Below, piece by piece: positions 22,454 to 36,559 of a stretch of DNA of 64,000 nt (positions are counted from its first letter, which is position 1; every line of letters starts with the position of its first letter). The notes beneath the pieces were generated by a model that did not search any database, was not told where the DNA came from, and worked only from the letters and a program-made list of their open reading frames with translations. This stretch comes from Tyto alba (Eukaryota; Chordata; Aves; Strigiformes; Tytonidae): the NCBI RefSeq assembly GCF_018691265.1, contig NW_024881303.1, positions 7,309,777 to 7,373,776 of the forward strand, read 5' to 3'. A program made the translations under genes and the position numbers.

Positions 22454-25400
22454 TGCTTAAAATGTCTAATTTTGTTGTAGAGTGCAAAACTATAATAATG
22501 TTAAGTTATAGCTTCACAGGCACCTAATTAACAAGCATATTTAATAATACATGGCGTATTAGTGCAAAAAGCTAAACTTAATTTAGGAGTAGGCAGGTAA
22601 AGTTCTGTCCTTTTTCATAGAGACTAAAGTTTAGTTTTGGAAACCGCAAAACCTTGAACTGGACTGTGGAACTTTTTGAGTTTTTAAACTTTAAAAATCG
22701 GAAGCAAAACTGTGGTGTGAAAAGCCATACTTCAAACCATAATCACTTAAACTGTCTCAGTGACAAATTATATATTTGAAGCCTCTTCCTATGAGGTCTC
22801 CTAAAGCTTAGAAAGAAAATAATTCTGCTATTGCTACAGGCAATGTAACTAGGTTTGAGGGTAGCAGAAGAAAGCCCCTTTCAGGCCTTTCTCTCTCCCT
22901 CCTATGTTCAGCATTTTGATGAGGTCAGAGCACTGAATCTATTGTGTATGCATAAACACTGCCATTTTAGATACAGATTTTGATTACAAAATACAAGAGT
23001 TAAGTATATAAAGCATCCTAGAAAAGAGGCAAGCTGTACTTTTCACTGCTCTGAAAAGAAAAAGGCACTTTTGCACCTTTGTGCATCTCCTTCTTGCACC
23101 AGAAACTTTTTTTTAAATGCTATAAACATTAGCACCTCAGGGGCAAGGCAGCAATTTTTTTTTTATTATTTTTTTTTTTAGGTATTGTGTGGTATTTATT
23201 TCCCTCTTGGAAAAAGATTCCTGTGTGACAAAAATGAAAACTGTGTGATGTTAAAAGATGTATTTTTAAATACATGTTCAAATAGGATGGTCCCAATTTG
23301 CTTGTTTTTGAAAGGAAATTACATTTGTAAAGCTACTTTGCTTCGTATGCCATGAGACTTTGTTTTCCTTCTACATTTAACAGCTTCACTGGCTTCAGTT
23401 TCTGTGAGTTTTGTTATAGTCAGATTAAATGTTTCACTGATCGTTCTGGGAGAATACCTGTACTGCTTTATAGACAACTGTTTCAAATAATTCTCACTAA
23501 TTCAGCATTGAAATATGTTCAAGACAGAGGCTTCTAAAATGTGTTTTAAAACCAATGTTGGATTAACTAAATGCAGTTATGTGAAGCAGGGTCCTGGATT
23601 TGCAAGGCTTTGTAAATACGTTGTATCAGTAGAGTCCCCAGTACACGTGATGGGGCAGAAATGTGCGTGTCCTGTGCCGGTTACGAAGCCAGGGCCTTTC
23701 CCCTGGCTTGCTCCTGCCTAGGCAGGAAGCAGCACCACAAAGATCTTGATGCGTGGCCATCATTCATTTTCATCTTCCAGCAGAAGTCAGAATCGGAGAG
23801 AGAAATTTCATCTGCTTGTCACTGAACTACGCTGAATTGCGGTAATCCTGGGTTGTGTCGTACTCATGAGGTGCCTGGTGAATATTAAGCAGCAGATGAG
23901 TAATGGAGCACTTACCTTGATAGTTCATGCAGGTGCCAAAGCTAATCATTCTAACATGTACATATGATAAACTGATTTCAACATCCATTAAATTGTTTAT
24001 TGTAAAGCTGGTACTGTCTCAACTATATTGGTTAAAATCTGAGCTATTTTGCTCAGTTCAAGAACTGGAAACTTTAAAGATTTAACAAAATCAGAGAACA
24101 GTTTTTTCACTTCAGTTGATTCCCTGGTAAGAATCCCATCTTAATTTGATGCACTGGGATAGGATAGAATTCCTATTGCATTTCATTTTTTAGTAAAATA
24201 TTAACTAAGAATATGATTTCATGATCAACTTATATCAAGACTAAGCTATTACCGTAAGTTTGTCCCTGCTGCCCTTTTTGTGCCCGCACTCGTGCTTTTG
24301 TGGCCAGGCACTTAGGAGAGAGAAAAAAAAAAATCTGCTCCTCAGATGGGTAACTTGCTAATCCAGCTGTGGGATGCTGGTACTAGGGCAAGATGCAGAG
24401 TGGGGAGACAGGACTGAGAGCAAAGAAATGGTTGCACCCCTCCTCCTGCCACAGTTTGGGAAACCACGCCCTAAACGCAGATAAACGATTGACCTGTGTA
24501 AGGGGTATCGAAGCCTTTGCAGATCTTTCTCCACTCTCTACTTACGGCAAACATTTTGCTGTGGTAAAAGCTCTTTGTCTTAAAACTGGAATCATGAGAC
24601 TTTGGTTTTAACGTTGCCTTGTGTGTAAGTTCCATGCTGATAAACTTAACTTTCCGTTCGCTTTCTCCAGGCGTGTGTAGCTCTGTCCTGGGGGTTAGCA
24701 GCTTGGCTGCCACAGTTAGGTTAGTGATACAGTTGTTACAGTTTACCTTATTTCAGTGTACATCGGGATTTCCTCACACTGAGATGTTCACCTTCCTCTC
24801 TACCTGCACCTTCTTGAATTGCTTTTATGCGCGAATTACTTGGTATATTTAAATTCATTGATATTTAAACTTGGCTGTGTCTGAAACAGGCTAGCCTTTA
24901 GTGAAATGTTACCCTTTTCCTCATTGTTTGGCAAATACAGTATTTTAATTCAAACCTGATGTACCTTGCATAGGTTCTGAAGTGGCAAAAGTGTGTAGAA
25001 CTATGGAGCTGTACCTGACATTTTTCTGTAGAAAATAGAATTGTTACTCTGTGTCAAGCTTCATGCAGTGTGAAAATAATGTCTCTTATATAACTAGTAT
25101 AGCTCCTTGTTCCTACTGCTACATGTCTGAGGTGATGATAACCTGAGCCTTTGTATACCCGTACAGGACGTGCAGTCTCTACTTGGCTGGATAGTTGTGA
25201 GGTTTTTTTTAACTCTTGAAGTGGTAAAAAGACTCACACGTGAATTTCTAGGATGGCATAGTGCATAAATAAATGTGATGCCTCTTGTAAGCTGTAAAAA
25301 TGGAGCAAAATTTAAAAACAACAATCCGGGGCTAAGTACTTTTGACTGCTCTCTCTGTGAAATGCTGATCAGAGAATCCAGTCTTTTGATATGCTCTTTC

Positions 25401-28286
25401 TGAGCTATCTCTGGAGTGCTTGCATGGTCTGCAGGTCTCTGCAGACCCAGGTGTGCACCTCCTGAAGCACTGTAACCTTATTTTGCTTCATAACATCGCT
25501 TTGTAAATGAGGTAGCAGTCACCTGGGCCATGGCATTTGTTCACAGAAGTTCAAGAAGCTGTAGGAAAACTTAATGTCTTTATTCTCATGGACCACTAAA
25601 TGCTTTCAAGTAGAAGAAAAGAATACACAACATGCTGAAAGTTGAGTTTACACTATCTCCCACTGAAAACTTGTTTCCAGAAAAACTACAAATATTTCTA
25701 TTTACTTCATGAAAAAAATGTCTGGAGCTGTAATCTGCTTGTGTCAGAGTTGTTGACCTATAGTGACCTGGGCTATGCATATTCCTTGCTTTATTTATGT
25801 TTTTATTTGATGTTCTTTTTAAGTAGCAGTAAACCAGTTCGGTTTTTTTTTTTTCCTTCCTCTCATGTAGACATGCTTCTAAAGTCTTTGTTTCCAAGCT
25901 AAGAGAACAGGAGTGATAACAGTGTCTTAGGAAAGGGTTTTGGAGGAGGCTTGCTCTAAACGCAACAACAACAAAACCCGTAACCTTTGCAACCACAAAA
26001 TTTGGGAGAGTGAGCTTAACTTTAAAAATGCCTTTTATAGAATTAATGAAATAATACTATGCTGAAAGTGTCAAAACTTCAGTAGAGGTTGCATGACAGG
26101 TCAGGTTTCTAGAGTATATATTGGTTTATGCCTAGCCAGATTTTTACACTTGTACCAATTCCTGCCCCAATGCTTTTTAAAATATTACTAGACATCTACT
26201 TTTTTCCCTTTCCAAAAAAAAATATAAAACCAATGGTCCTTATTAGTGTGTAACCAGCCATTTATCTGCAAGGGCAAGCACTGTGTCAGATAGTAACATT
26301 TTCCTTTAAGAGCACTGCATCTGTACTTCTCAGCTCTCTCAGTAACATTGAGCCAGAACTGAAATTCATTTTTGCTTCCATTAACTGTACGGCTCTGAAG
26401 AGCTGGGCGCGTGTGGGTTTTTTACAGCTAAAGTAGACAGGACTCCATACATATTGTAAGTCTTCCGAGTTGAAGGAGGAGCCACTGTTGTTTCTTTTGA
26501 GAAAGATCTTTGAGAAGAAAAATGGAGAAACCCGAGACTGTCAGGTGCTAAAACATTACATACTTTTACTTCTATCAATGCCTACAGACTGAGGTTCAGA
26601 GTTTAATTTCACTTGCGTTACTGAATTCAACCCAGTCAGTAATGGAGGTATTGAGTAGCTGATTTCATTTTCACTGTTAGGATTTCAAGCTGAAGCACAG
26701 TATTTTTGTTCAAGCTACAGGGGAAAATTAATTAAGATAGTGTTGGGGAAATCGGGCATGTAACTTTACATCCTGCTGATGTTGACGGGGCTTCACTCAC
26801 AATATACAAAGTTTGCCCATGTACTGTTGGAGCATTGACTGACCCACTTTTCTTGGAATTAAAAAGAAATTTAACCTTTATTCAGTTTTGGTTTTGAAAA
26901 AGCTTTTCAAAGCCAAAAGGAAGAGGGTGGTAATGTTAAAGCAAAACGTTAAATTAATTGGAGATACCAACTTCATAAATCTTTTAACATGTGAGTTAGC
27001 ATTTTTTTTCTTTTAAGCATCAGAAGGGCACAGTTTGAGAGGTTTGGTTTTTGATATAGTGCTTTTAACTATAAAGAATAAATAAAAGGATGAAACCCAG
27101 CGTGAGTTACCCAGGATGGAAAAACAATGAGATGCAAATAATCTAGGAATAAATGTGCTGAATTGACATAGCATTATTTCCGTGTCCAGGGATGGAGCTA
27201 CTGGAAAACGCCAATCTTTGCCAGAAACTGGGCATTATACAACAGCCCCCAGTATGTGAAATGCCGCCGTACCCGTTACCGCGCATTTGTGGGTTAAGGC
27301 CGTGCAGTGTTTGATGCTGGGAGTTGGGATTTCCTAGCCTGTGCTTTAGTGCTGATGGCGTGATTCGCAGAGACCTTGAGTACCAAGAGTTAAGTTGTAT
27401 TTATTAACCAGATCTAACTCTTTGGTGCCAGGAATCTAGTTTTTGGAGTAAGTGCTGAATTATGCAAGTGTTACTGGAGAATCGTGCTGGGTAGTTCGTG
27501 ACTCGGAAAACTAAATTACTAGCAATCAAGGGTTAATACAAGACAAAAGCCTAGATTCTCCTTGCCAGGGAATACTGGATATACTGAAAAGTGTGAGGTT
27601 TGATTTCCAGAACTGGCTGCTTTATAAATCCTTCAAAGCAGAGATTTTGGTTTCTAGCATCTGTCTTGTTACTAAGACCACGTACAAACATGCTGAATTA
27701 GAGAGTTTTCACCTGTCTTCTCACAGAATTGACTCCACATCGTATCATAAGAGTCTCATTTGTAGTGACATGCTGTGTCTGTCTTTTTAGAAATTCATGA
27801 CCTCTTTATATCTATTTTGTGGAAAGTGTAATTTTTTTCATTGATGACCTGTATAAATGTGTGTTATGAATGGAGAGATTTAAGCTTGAAAAGCATGTTT
27901 GCAGATTACACAGCTTCGTTACGGAATTTATAAATTTAACAGAGTAATATACAAGAGCGTAACTATTTTCCTTAAGTAGAATGTATAACACTATATAATA
28001 AATTATTCTCCACGCAGTTCACCCACTATTTACAGTTTTACACAATTCAAACTGTGTGTTTACAGAAAGTTCAATAAATGTATATTTTGTACTATGTACA
28101 GATTCCTGGTCCCAAAGAAAATGTGTGAACTTAGTTTCTAACTTAACTTTTGAGATTGTACTTTTTTTTTTTTTTTTTGGTTTGGAATCAGTTGAACAAA
28201 CTGCATTATGCCTGTCAATGGTGGAGGCTTGCATTGGAGTAAATGGGAATTGAAAATATTTCTAATCTACAAAAGTGATTCCACTA

Positions 28287-28292
28287 AATAAA
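28287..28292 (+). terminator. PPM1A: Candidate distal polyadenylation signal of PPM1A
   Basis: AATAAA is followed about 15-30 bases on by a GT-rich element (cgtgtgtgtgtatttg), a textbook arrangement. Taken as the distal end it implies a 3' UTR of about 7.8 kb. A second AATAAA lies at 28073-28078. Confidence 0.4.
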
Positions 28293-28310
28293 ACAGGCAA
28301 TTATATCGTG

Positions 28311-31300
28311 TGTGTGTATTTGAGTGGTATGGTATAAACCGTTCTCACATCTGTTTTACTGTCACTAATTTATGAACTTTTCAGGCCTCCTTCAGTTTTC
28401 TGATTCAAGCTAGTTATATTAAAATGGGATATTGAGTGCTTATTTTGATGATTTTTAGTTACAGTAATAAAAAGCCCCCTTTTCACTGTTTTTCCCCCTT
28501 AAATGTTGAAATTCCAAGGTAAAGCAGCATGCGCCTGGCTCCAGCCATGGTGTTCCCCAGAGGCCACCTGGGCTGGGGTTTGCAACAGAGGAGGGATTGA
28601 GTAGGATGCCCCACTTCTGGAAAACCAAGTCACACAGGAGCAAAATATATTTGTATCTTCTTCCGTGATTCGGTACTGTAAAATACAGGATAGACTTTTG
28701 TAATATAATTTCTAAGAATTTAAGGATGCTAAAGACTAAAATAAATCTTTACAGTGGTTTTAGTATGATTTGGAGGGAAAGTGAGACTATATGTTATCAT
28801 TTCGCATTTATATTCCCTGGAAATCTTTATAGACAGAGCTGGTAGGATTCTGACATGGACTTTACAAATTAAACCAGGGAAGGGGGCAGGAGGGTATTCT
28901 GTTACCTGGAGCAAAAGTCTTTTCTAAAGATTCATCCCCATCCCTTTAAGGATTAAAAATCAGAGCTACCGAGTTGTCTAGCAAAATGAGGGAGTATTTT
29001 CTGTGGATTAAAAAAAATGAAATTGCTACGATATGATTGACTGTTAGTTTTGGTTCACATTAATGGAGCAAACATGGGAGACAGTATATCCTTTTGCTTC
29101 CTAGCTCAAAGTTTATAGAAAGAATGTTTTATCCCAACTAATTGGAAATCTACATTTTAGTGTTTTTTTTTCTCAAAGTCAAGGAATAATATACCTCTGA
29201 ACAGTATTGTTGGCTAATTTAAATGTTGGGGTTTTTTTAATCTTGTTATGTAATAATAAATTTGAATGTCATTGGAGCTGTTTAGATAGAAATGTTAAGC
29301 TAATTCAAGGTGTTCATTGTAGATGGATTTAATCAGACAACATTTACATGGCCTAATTTAAAAGAGGTAAAACCCTGGAGCCCAGTTAGATCATTTAACT
29401 GATTTCAATTTTAGATTTCAGCAATTTTTAAGAATATAAGAGTTTATTCTAATGTGATGTTCTGAAGGAATGAATATTAATTTGGCAGAGTAGCAGGAAG
29501 AATTGTTTACAGTCACTGATAGAAATAACTAAGACAATTATCCCTGCAAATATTCATACACAGGGGAGACTGGGAGCTGAGTGAACTTGGTGTATGGCTC
29601 TCATTTTGTGAGCTTGCAGGACTGGGAGTTCATCAATATAACAAGAATTTATATATTGATTAATTTGTACTTACAAATTTTAGTACAAACTCCAATGTTT
29701 TTACTGAAAGTGGGAACGTTTCAAATTATCTGCAAACTTTCAAAGATCCTACTTACGAGCCACAGCTGTGAGAGATTTATTTTTTCCCCAATTAGCAATT
29801 TTTTCTAGTGTTCATCCTCTAAGAAAATATTTGCTATCCAGGTTTTTTGTCCTATTAAGTAGGACTGAAAATTTTGCTGTGACCTACTAGTTAGGCTTGT
29901 CTTGAATTAAAAGTTTGCTGAATAGACGTTTAAACCAGTGAGTTTATTTGTACAGTGGAGCAGATACAAAGTAAATACAATTAGCTATATGTGTTTTCTT
30001 TACCTCTGCTCTTTAATAGTAGAAGCGTCTGTGACACTGTCCAGTGTTCTGCTGATTCTCTTCAGGAAGTATCATCTTGCTGGAGCTGCATCACAGCTCT
30101 TCCCCTTCACTCGAAATGGCACATCAGAGTTTGCTGCTGGCTTGTGAATATCAAGAAAAACTTGGTGAGAACAATCAACTTCTTCTGAAACCTGAATCCT
30201 GTCCAATAACTGTAAGAAGGTACTGGATAAAACAGCTATGTATAATTTACTTCAATAAAATAATTCAAGGTATGTTACAAGCATGCAGGGGAAAAAAAAA
30301 AAAAAAAGGCATTTAAGGAAACAAAAGTTTTTTCTGGTCTGTTTTTAAAATGACCTGTGGAGTCCCTAGACTAATATCTAGACAATAGGAACAAGATATT
30401 TGGACATGACTGTCTTCCCGTTCGTTTGTAGCTGTGCTGCTTTTTTCTGCATTTCCTACATATCCAAATTACCTTTTCCAAAAGGCCAGAAGCCTTTGTT
30501 TTTGTAGTGCTCACCCCTGTCATGGATGTAGTGGGAGTCTGTCACCTGGAGAATATGAAGTGGCACAATCTACTTAAATCATTAATTATAAGTATCCTGA
30601 AGTGTGTACTTCAGAGTGGTTTGGGATTCTTTTGCTGTTGTTGCAATGTTTTGTTTATTTGGGGGATTTTAATACTCACCTTCAGCTGTCTTAGAAGACT
30701 ATATACAACTGGAACAGGAAAGTAAGTGAAATCACCTTCCAACTGGCATTTGTTGACTCCCAGTAATGAACTGGAGACTGGCAGGGTATCAGGAATCAGT
30801 TTAAGGGAGAAAAAAAAAAAAAAAAAAGCCCCAGAAGCTGAATTTAGAAGGCTTTTACTGAAAATATTAGCAATGAAATGTACAGCATAAACTGAAATAA
30901 TATCAGTATTTAATTAAAGAAATTTGTTAATGCTTTTACACTCTTAAAACTTACAGGAGTTTCAGTATGAAATCCTTATTGTTCTGTTAGGAAACATTCA
31001 TCAGTGGCCAGCCTAATAGGCTGAACCTTGCCCCAGTTTCAGATGTTGAGCTGAGCGTGAGGGTCTTAATTTACCTGTATCTAAAAACTTCAGCATGGGC
31101 ATGAGTCCAGCGCTAGAAGAAAGCTCCACAACCCAGCTTTTGTTATCTAATACAAAGCTTTCATACTAAAATTTGATAAGGGGCTGTACTTATCACCTTG
31201 TTTCTAGGTAGACTGTAAACTTTAGCCTAGTTTTTATATTGCCTGTGCACACAAATCGGTTGGGTCTTGTTCTGTGGTTGGTTCTTGCTTTACATGCAGT

Positions 31301-32764
31301 GAAGTGCATTCCTTCTGCCACCTTTCACATATACCCGATCCCTTTGATTTTGTTCCTTAACCATCTCTTTTTGGCCTGAAGCTGCCAGACTGTTCTGTAA
31401 AAGTCTGCAAATCCTTTAGGTGTTGTTATAGTCCTTGCATCTTCTGTGTGCATTTTCTACATTGTATTAGGAATAGTGCATGCTTGCTTTTTACACCACT
31501 GGTCTAAGAGGGGTTGAGGCTCTTAGATGTGCTGCTAAAAAGCTAAATTCTTTCTACCGTCCCTACAGGCAGCTAATTCATGCTGTAGTGTGAACACCTT
31601 GTCTCCGTGTATCTGACCACACGTAGACATTTAGTCCATTTTCACTCGGCAGGTCCCGTGGTGGCAGCGCCCTGCAGCATATGCTGAACATTCAGTCCCA
31701 GCTGAAGCCAGTGAGCTGCTCGCGTGCTTAAAAGTAAGCCCATTCAAGTTTTTGTGGTGCCGAACCCACAGCTCATTTCCTCTACTGTTGCTATGGGTTT
31801 TTCTGAAAGAAGAGGGAGAAACAAAGGAAGACAGAATTGTATGGTCTATATTAGCTAAGGCGAAGAAAATGAATGGAGCTACTTTTGACCCTTTTTTTTT
31901 TTTTTTTGACTTCAATATTGCTTGACTTCAAAACATTTTTTCACTGTTGCCTGGAAAACGTGTTTAGCCTAGTGAACTGGTGCTGGCGTATCATGTTCTT
32001 CATGTTTGAAGAGTGTATGTTTTTAAGCGATATAATCCCTGTGCTCCAATTAACAAGATTTTTAGAATTAGTGGTGTCCAATCTTATTTTCAATTCCTTC
32101 ATTTTCATCAGTTTTAAAATGTTTTCATATGATTAGCTTCAATATCTTTTGTGCTTTAAGCACTGATGAAGAGAGCAGACTCAATGCATGTCATTGAACC
32201 AAGAACTTTGCTAGTTCTGCTCTAATGAGGATGATGGAAACAGCTATTTGAAGCAGAGTCTCTCCCAAGTAGTAACACAATAAGACTAATTTTTCTATGT
32301 CTGTTGGAGCAGCCTGAGTCTTAATGTTGCCAGTACTTTGCTACCCAAATCAAACTTAATGGTTCTCCTATGTTTGAATGCTCTGCTCACCAGGAGCAAA
32401 ACCCTTCATTCTCATGCGTTGGTTATGGCTTACGCTGCCAAAGCAGAGCAGCTTTAACTGGACAGTAGTTACAAATCCTGTAATGTGCAAGCTTAAGTGC
32501 AAAAAAGGAGACATTGGTAATCAGATATACCAGATAAAACTTATTCCATTTCACCAGTCCTAATTCTGTACTTCTAGTCAGAGAGAACCTTAAGACAAAG
32601 ACACTGGGCTGCCCAAGCCTTCAGGCCAGCTGTCTCTTTTGACATATATTTCATTAGGCAGTTGTAGTTCCTGAATTACACATGTTCTTTGTCTATTACA
32701 TCGTGACCCCTAGCACAGCTGGTGATGTTTTTTTCCAAAGGGGAGGAGGAAAACTGGGGTTCAT
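28311..32764. other. AT-rich non-coding DNA downstream of PPM1A
   Basis: No gene is supported on either strand. The stretch holds homopolymers at 30292-30307 (A), 30810-30827 (A) and 31892-31907 (T). An AATAAA at 30254-30259 lies 32 bases before the first A run. Open frames here are short and overlap in several frames, as expected by chance. Confidence 0.6.
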
Positions 32765-32980
32765 CTATTTTGATCTCATGGAAATCAAACATTTATGAAA
32801 AGAAAGCCGATGTTTTCCTCTCTCAGTCTGAAGAAGGATAGCTGAGAGGGGCTGTTTCCATACGTCCCCTTTTGCTAGGCACTGTGAGGATCTCGGGCTG
32901 GGAACCCTCGTACTTATTAGCCCAGAGAAGATGTAGCTGTTTTCCTTTTGCCATGCATAGATACGGTCATTGACTCAGCT
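32765..32980 (+). repeat. 216-bp inverted duplicate, copy A
   Basis: This segment is the reverse complement of 53637-53852 over its full 216 bases, with two C/T differences by hand alignment and no gap. Identity stops sharply at both ends and the flanks do not match. No target-site duplication, terminal inverted repeat or coding frame is obvious. Its right end contains TGACTCAGC (32971-32979), which fits AP-1 and NRF2/MAF binding consensus. I do not recognise it as a known repeat family. It may be a recent inverted duplication, a young mobile element or an assembly artefact. Confidence 0.95.
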
Positions 32981-35900
32981 GAATAGCTAAAGGCCTTCTG
33001 TAATCGATTTTCAAAACAGTCTGAGGTCATTGCATACTGCGCCCTACGGCATCCCAAGGTTTCATATATTGTGTGCTTTGACCTGATTCTTTTTTCCCCT
33101 CTCTCCTAGTATCCTGAGGTAGATCTGCCACGCTTTGTTGTCCCTCACAATCATCTGGGGGGGTGGGGGGAGGTGGTAGAGATTTGATTTGAATTTTTAA
33201 TTAATGCCTAGGAATCTCCAGGTAGCGTCAGCTTTTGGCTTTCCACCGCCCAACCTTGGGTGTTATTGCCCTGAATTACATCCCCAATGGGGCCTTTGTG
33301 CAATGTGTTCAAACTGTTTGGACCTGTGCTGGCAGCACTTTCACAAAAATATTTATGAAGCCATAAGACCAGACCATGGGACTCTAAGATGTAGAGAAAA
33401 TATACATTTTGAGTCGTGTTCCCTGCTTAGTTACAAGATAAAGGGATAAAGGCATCGCTTTGCATAGATCTCTGATCTAAGCCAATTAACTAAGCATTCA
33501 AGAGAGCTTGTCTATTCATTACATGCAGCTCAGAATATTTTGTTTTCATTTGATACCTGAGTGAGTTAAAATGTTTAAACGGATCTGTCCATGCATGTGG
33601 GTGGTGCTTCACGGTCGAACAGAAGGTACTAACTGAGTACTTCTCATAGCAGAAATTTAGAAATTAAAGAAATTCACATAAATTAAGTGTAGGGAAAATT
33701 TGAAGTAAAAAGAAGCTTACAACAGCAAATGATGATGTGATATTTCTCCAGATAAAATGTTAATTAGATTAATATTTGCACATATTGCATACTCATGGTT
33801 AGTATTTGATAAAGTATGAAATTAAGATAACTACTTTTTAAAATGTAGTTTGGCAAACCAGCTTATATTTGGTATAAATATGGTCTGTGTTTAAATGGAA
33901 TCACCCTGCTGTCAAAAACAGACATAAAAAGTCTCAAGAGCGTACCCAAGCAAACACATGCCTATGTACCAGTCTCATTTAGGAACACAATCTCTAATTG
34001 CAAAAGTGCTTTTGAAAACTGTATTAGGAATTTTCTCCACTAGCAAATCAGCTATTTTGTTTGCAGAAGTGAACAATGGAGAACTGACCTAAATACACAC
34101 AATTATGCAGGAAATTTTGCTTTGGGGCACAAAATGGAATTGTAGGCTGGGTATGAAAGTTAATTTGAATTTCAGACCAGGTCCCAACTGTTGCAGAAGG
34201 GAGAGTCAAAGGAAACTATATTTAAGTGATTTTTCCAGCCAGCTGTGAACACTGAATTTTCCGTCAGTAATCCCCTTTTTATAAAGGAAACTCGTAAATG
34301 CTTGTAAAATTGACTGTCACCACTGAAGTTTTCTCACCCTCGTTCCTCCTGTGCTTCAAATAATTCTCTGCCTGTTCTCAGGGAGACGTCCTAGAATAGG
34401 ATGGCCTCTTTCCCCCAGTTAGTGGTGAATGCTGGATCTGGGCTGTTGCCACTAAGTCTGGCTGCTGCAGAACTGGGCGTAGGAATTACAGCTGGTATGA
34501 AGATAAGGTCCAGACATCTCAGTAGTAGAAATCTGGACAAAAAGTTGAGGGTCAAAATGCTGCAATTGCCTGCTCTTTCTCTTTGCAGACAGGGTATGCT
34601 TTCCAGAACAAAAAGCAGCAAAGAGAAACAAGTTAATGAAAAACAAAACAATCCATGTAATGGATGGGAAGAGGCCAGAACTATCTATTCATCTCAGCTG
34701 ATTATAACGCAGAATGATCAAAATATAGCAGAGGAAACAGAATAGAAAATCAAAATACAAAAATTAGTAGAAAGTTTCTAGAAAATCAGATAGAATTAAC
34801 AGAAAATCAGAAGCTGGTGGTCTCCTATTTATCTACTTACCCTATCAGGATGTTGCAATATAGTAAACCCACACCTGCAGTCTGCAATGCTTCTTACTAA
34901 GCAAAAGCTTTCACCTAGGGATGTCAAAGCCTTTCCAAGGGGAGGATGTGTCTCATTCTGCTCTCCAGCTGTAAAACAGTGCTGCTGCTTCTGGGGGAGC
35001 CAGGCAGTGAGAGGTGCCGGGGCAGGACAGAGAGACATGCTGTCGTCATGTCCGGGACCCGAGTGAACCTGAAAACTCCAAGAACGCTGCAGTGCGGCCT
35101 CTTACCCATTTCTGTGCTCTCCCTTTCAGCAGCTGAGGAAAACCTCTGAAGGTAGTTGTGTGGTGACCTGGGGAAAACACAGAGAAACAGGAAAGCGAAA
35201 GCCTGGTGATGGCTCATATATTGAATGGAGTCCTCATCCCACTGGTGGGCCTGGTTCCTACAGTGCTTGGGATCAATTCCAATTTGGGGACAGGCAGGTT
35301 TTATTACTTTTTTTATACTGTTCCTTTCCAGTTTCAAATAACTTGTCCATGGGAGAAATTTCTACTGCATCAAATAGCAAGGCTGAAACTGTTATTTCAA
35401 ATGCCCTAGAAGAGACATGTCCCTCAAGAAAACTATTTTCCTGTGCTCCTGGTTTTAACTCACTAACACTAACACATCTCAGTGAGTGCAGACAGTCCTG
35501 GGCATGACCAGGTGCTCTGGGAGCTTTGCAGGTAACTGCAGCTTTACAGGGAGAAGGTGGAGGTGATAGGAAGGAGGGACAGATCTTCATTTGCCCCAGA
35601 GGGAAGCCAAACTTCTCCCATATTGCAGCTACACCTTGGGGCTGTGCACGTGCCTTGCTCATGTCTTAATTTATTTAAGAATAATTATGCTTGGCCACGC
35701 TTATGTCTTGCAGTTCATACAGATGGAGGATATAAAAAACCCAGTGATGTAATGTCTCCATTTGAAACATCTGCCCGCTTCCTCCTCCAGCCTGCGGGTC
35801 AGAAGGAGCCATGAAAAAAAGGCTCAAGGACATTCCTCCTGCCTCTGTCTGATTTCTGCCTTGATAGGGTTCAGACCAATGTTGCTTCAATTAATTTATT

Positions 35901-36559
35901 TTCTTTTAAAGCACATGTTTTGGAGCACTTCAAAAGCTGGATTCCCTAATCTTCGGTAGATCAGCATGAGTCAGAAGCATCTGCAGGAAGAGCAGAAAGG
36001 CGCCTCCAGAGAGTATTTCACAGCAAGCAACGGGCACGCTCATGTCAGAAGGAGCTGTGCTCTAGCAGGGGTGGGTCAGATGGCAGAAGGGGCTTTAGCA
36101 GAAGGTTGTGCTGAGTTCAGCAAAGCTGCCTGCCAGTGCAGCCAGCGCACAGTTCTCAAGTCCATTGTAAGCTGCTGCTTTGGGATGTTCAGAGGAATTG
36201 ACTTCTGTGCTGCTGTCCTCCCCCAAACTTTCTTTGTGCATTTGGCAACAGACTAGAAAACAAAAGAAAACTAGAAAGCAAAAGAAATGGAAAAAAATAT
36301 AAAAAAAAATGAATTTTTATATGTGCAGGAGCACACCTGACCATTCCTTTCCCTGCTGGGGTCTCTCCTACAGCACTGCCTGTAATGCCTGGCTGAAGGG
36401 CTCTGCAGTGGGGAGCTCCCATGGGAGATGTTGGCAGGGCTGAGGGTTTGTGGTGGGACTGGAAATCTTCAAGCGTCTGCGCGGTGTGCATGGCCCCTGC
36501 TGAGGCAGGGCCACCACCCCTGCAAAGCTCCCAGCCAGCCTACCTGTCCAAGACAGATT
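32981..36559. other. Non-coding DNA, no gene recognised
   Basis: The sequence carries a G-rich run at 33157-33175 that might form a quadruplex. Between 34.4 and 35.8 kb base composition is more balanced and overlapping open frames of 100-137 codons occur on both strands. None resembles a known protein, no splice pattern is clear, and both strands are open equally, so I treat them as chance. Confidence 0.55.

Larger units (their letters stand above)
20497..28310 (+). other. PPM1A: Probable long 3' UTR of PPM1A
   Basis: The sequence after the stop is AT-rich, has no credible coding exon on either strand and carries several AATAAA hexamers (21375-21380, 21868-21873, 22448-22453, 25268-25273, near 27070, 28073-28078, 28287-28292). 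Mammalian PPM1A transcripts have long 3' UTRs, so a multi-kilobase UTR with alternative ends is plausible. The distal limit of 28310 is a guess based on the last strong hexamer followed by a GT-rich element. Part of this stretch may be intergenic if a proximal site is used. Confidence 0.5.

Noticed and set aside
25586..25996. Minus-strand open frame of 136 codons
   Set aside because: It lies in the presumed PPM1A 3' UTR, has no recognisable domain and includes lysine runs from an A tract.
34401..35662. Cluster of overlapping open frames of 100-137 codons on both strands
   Set aside because: Both strands are open in several frames, with no family match and no consistent exon structure.
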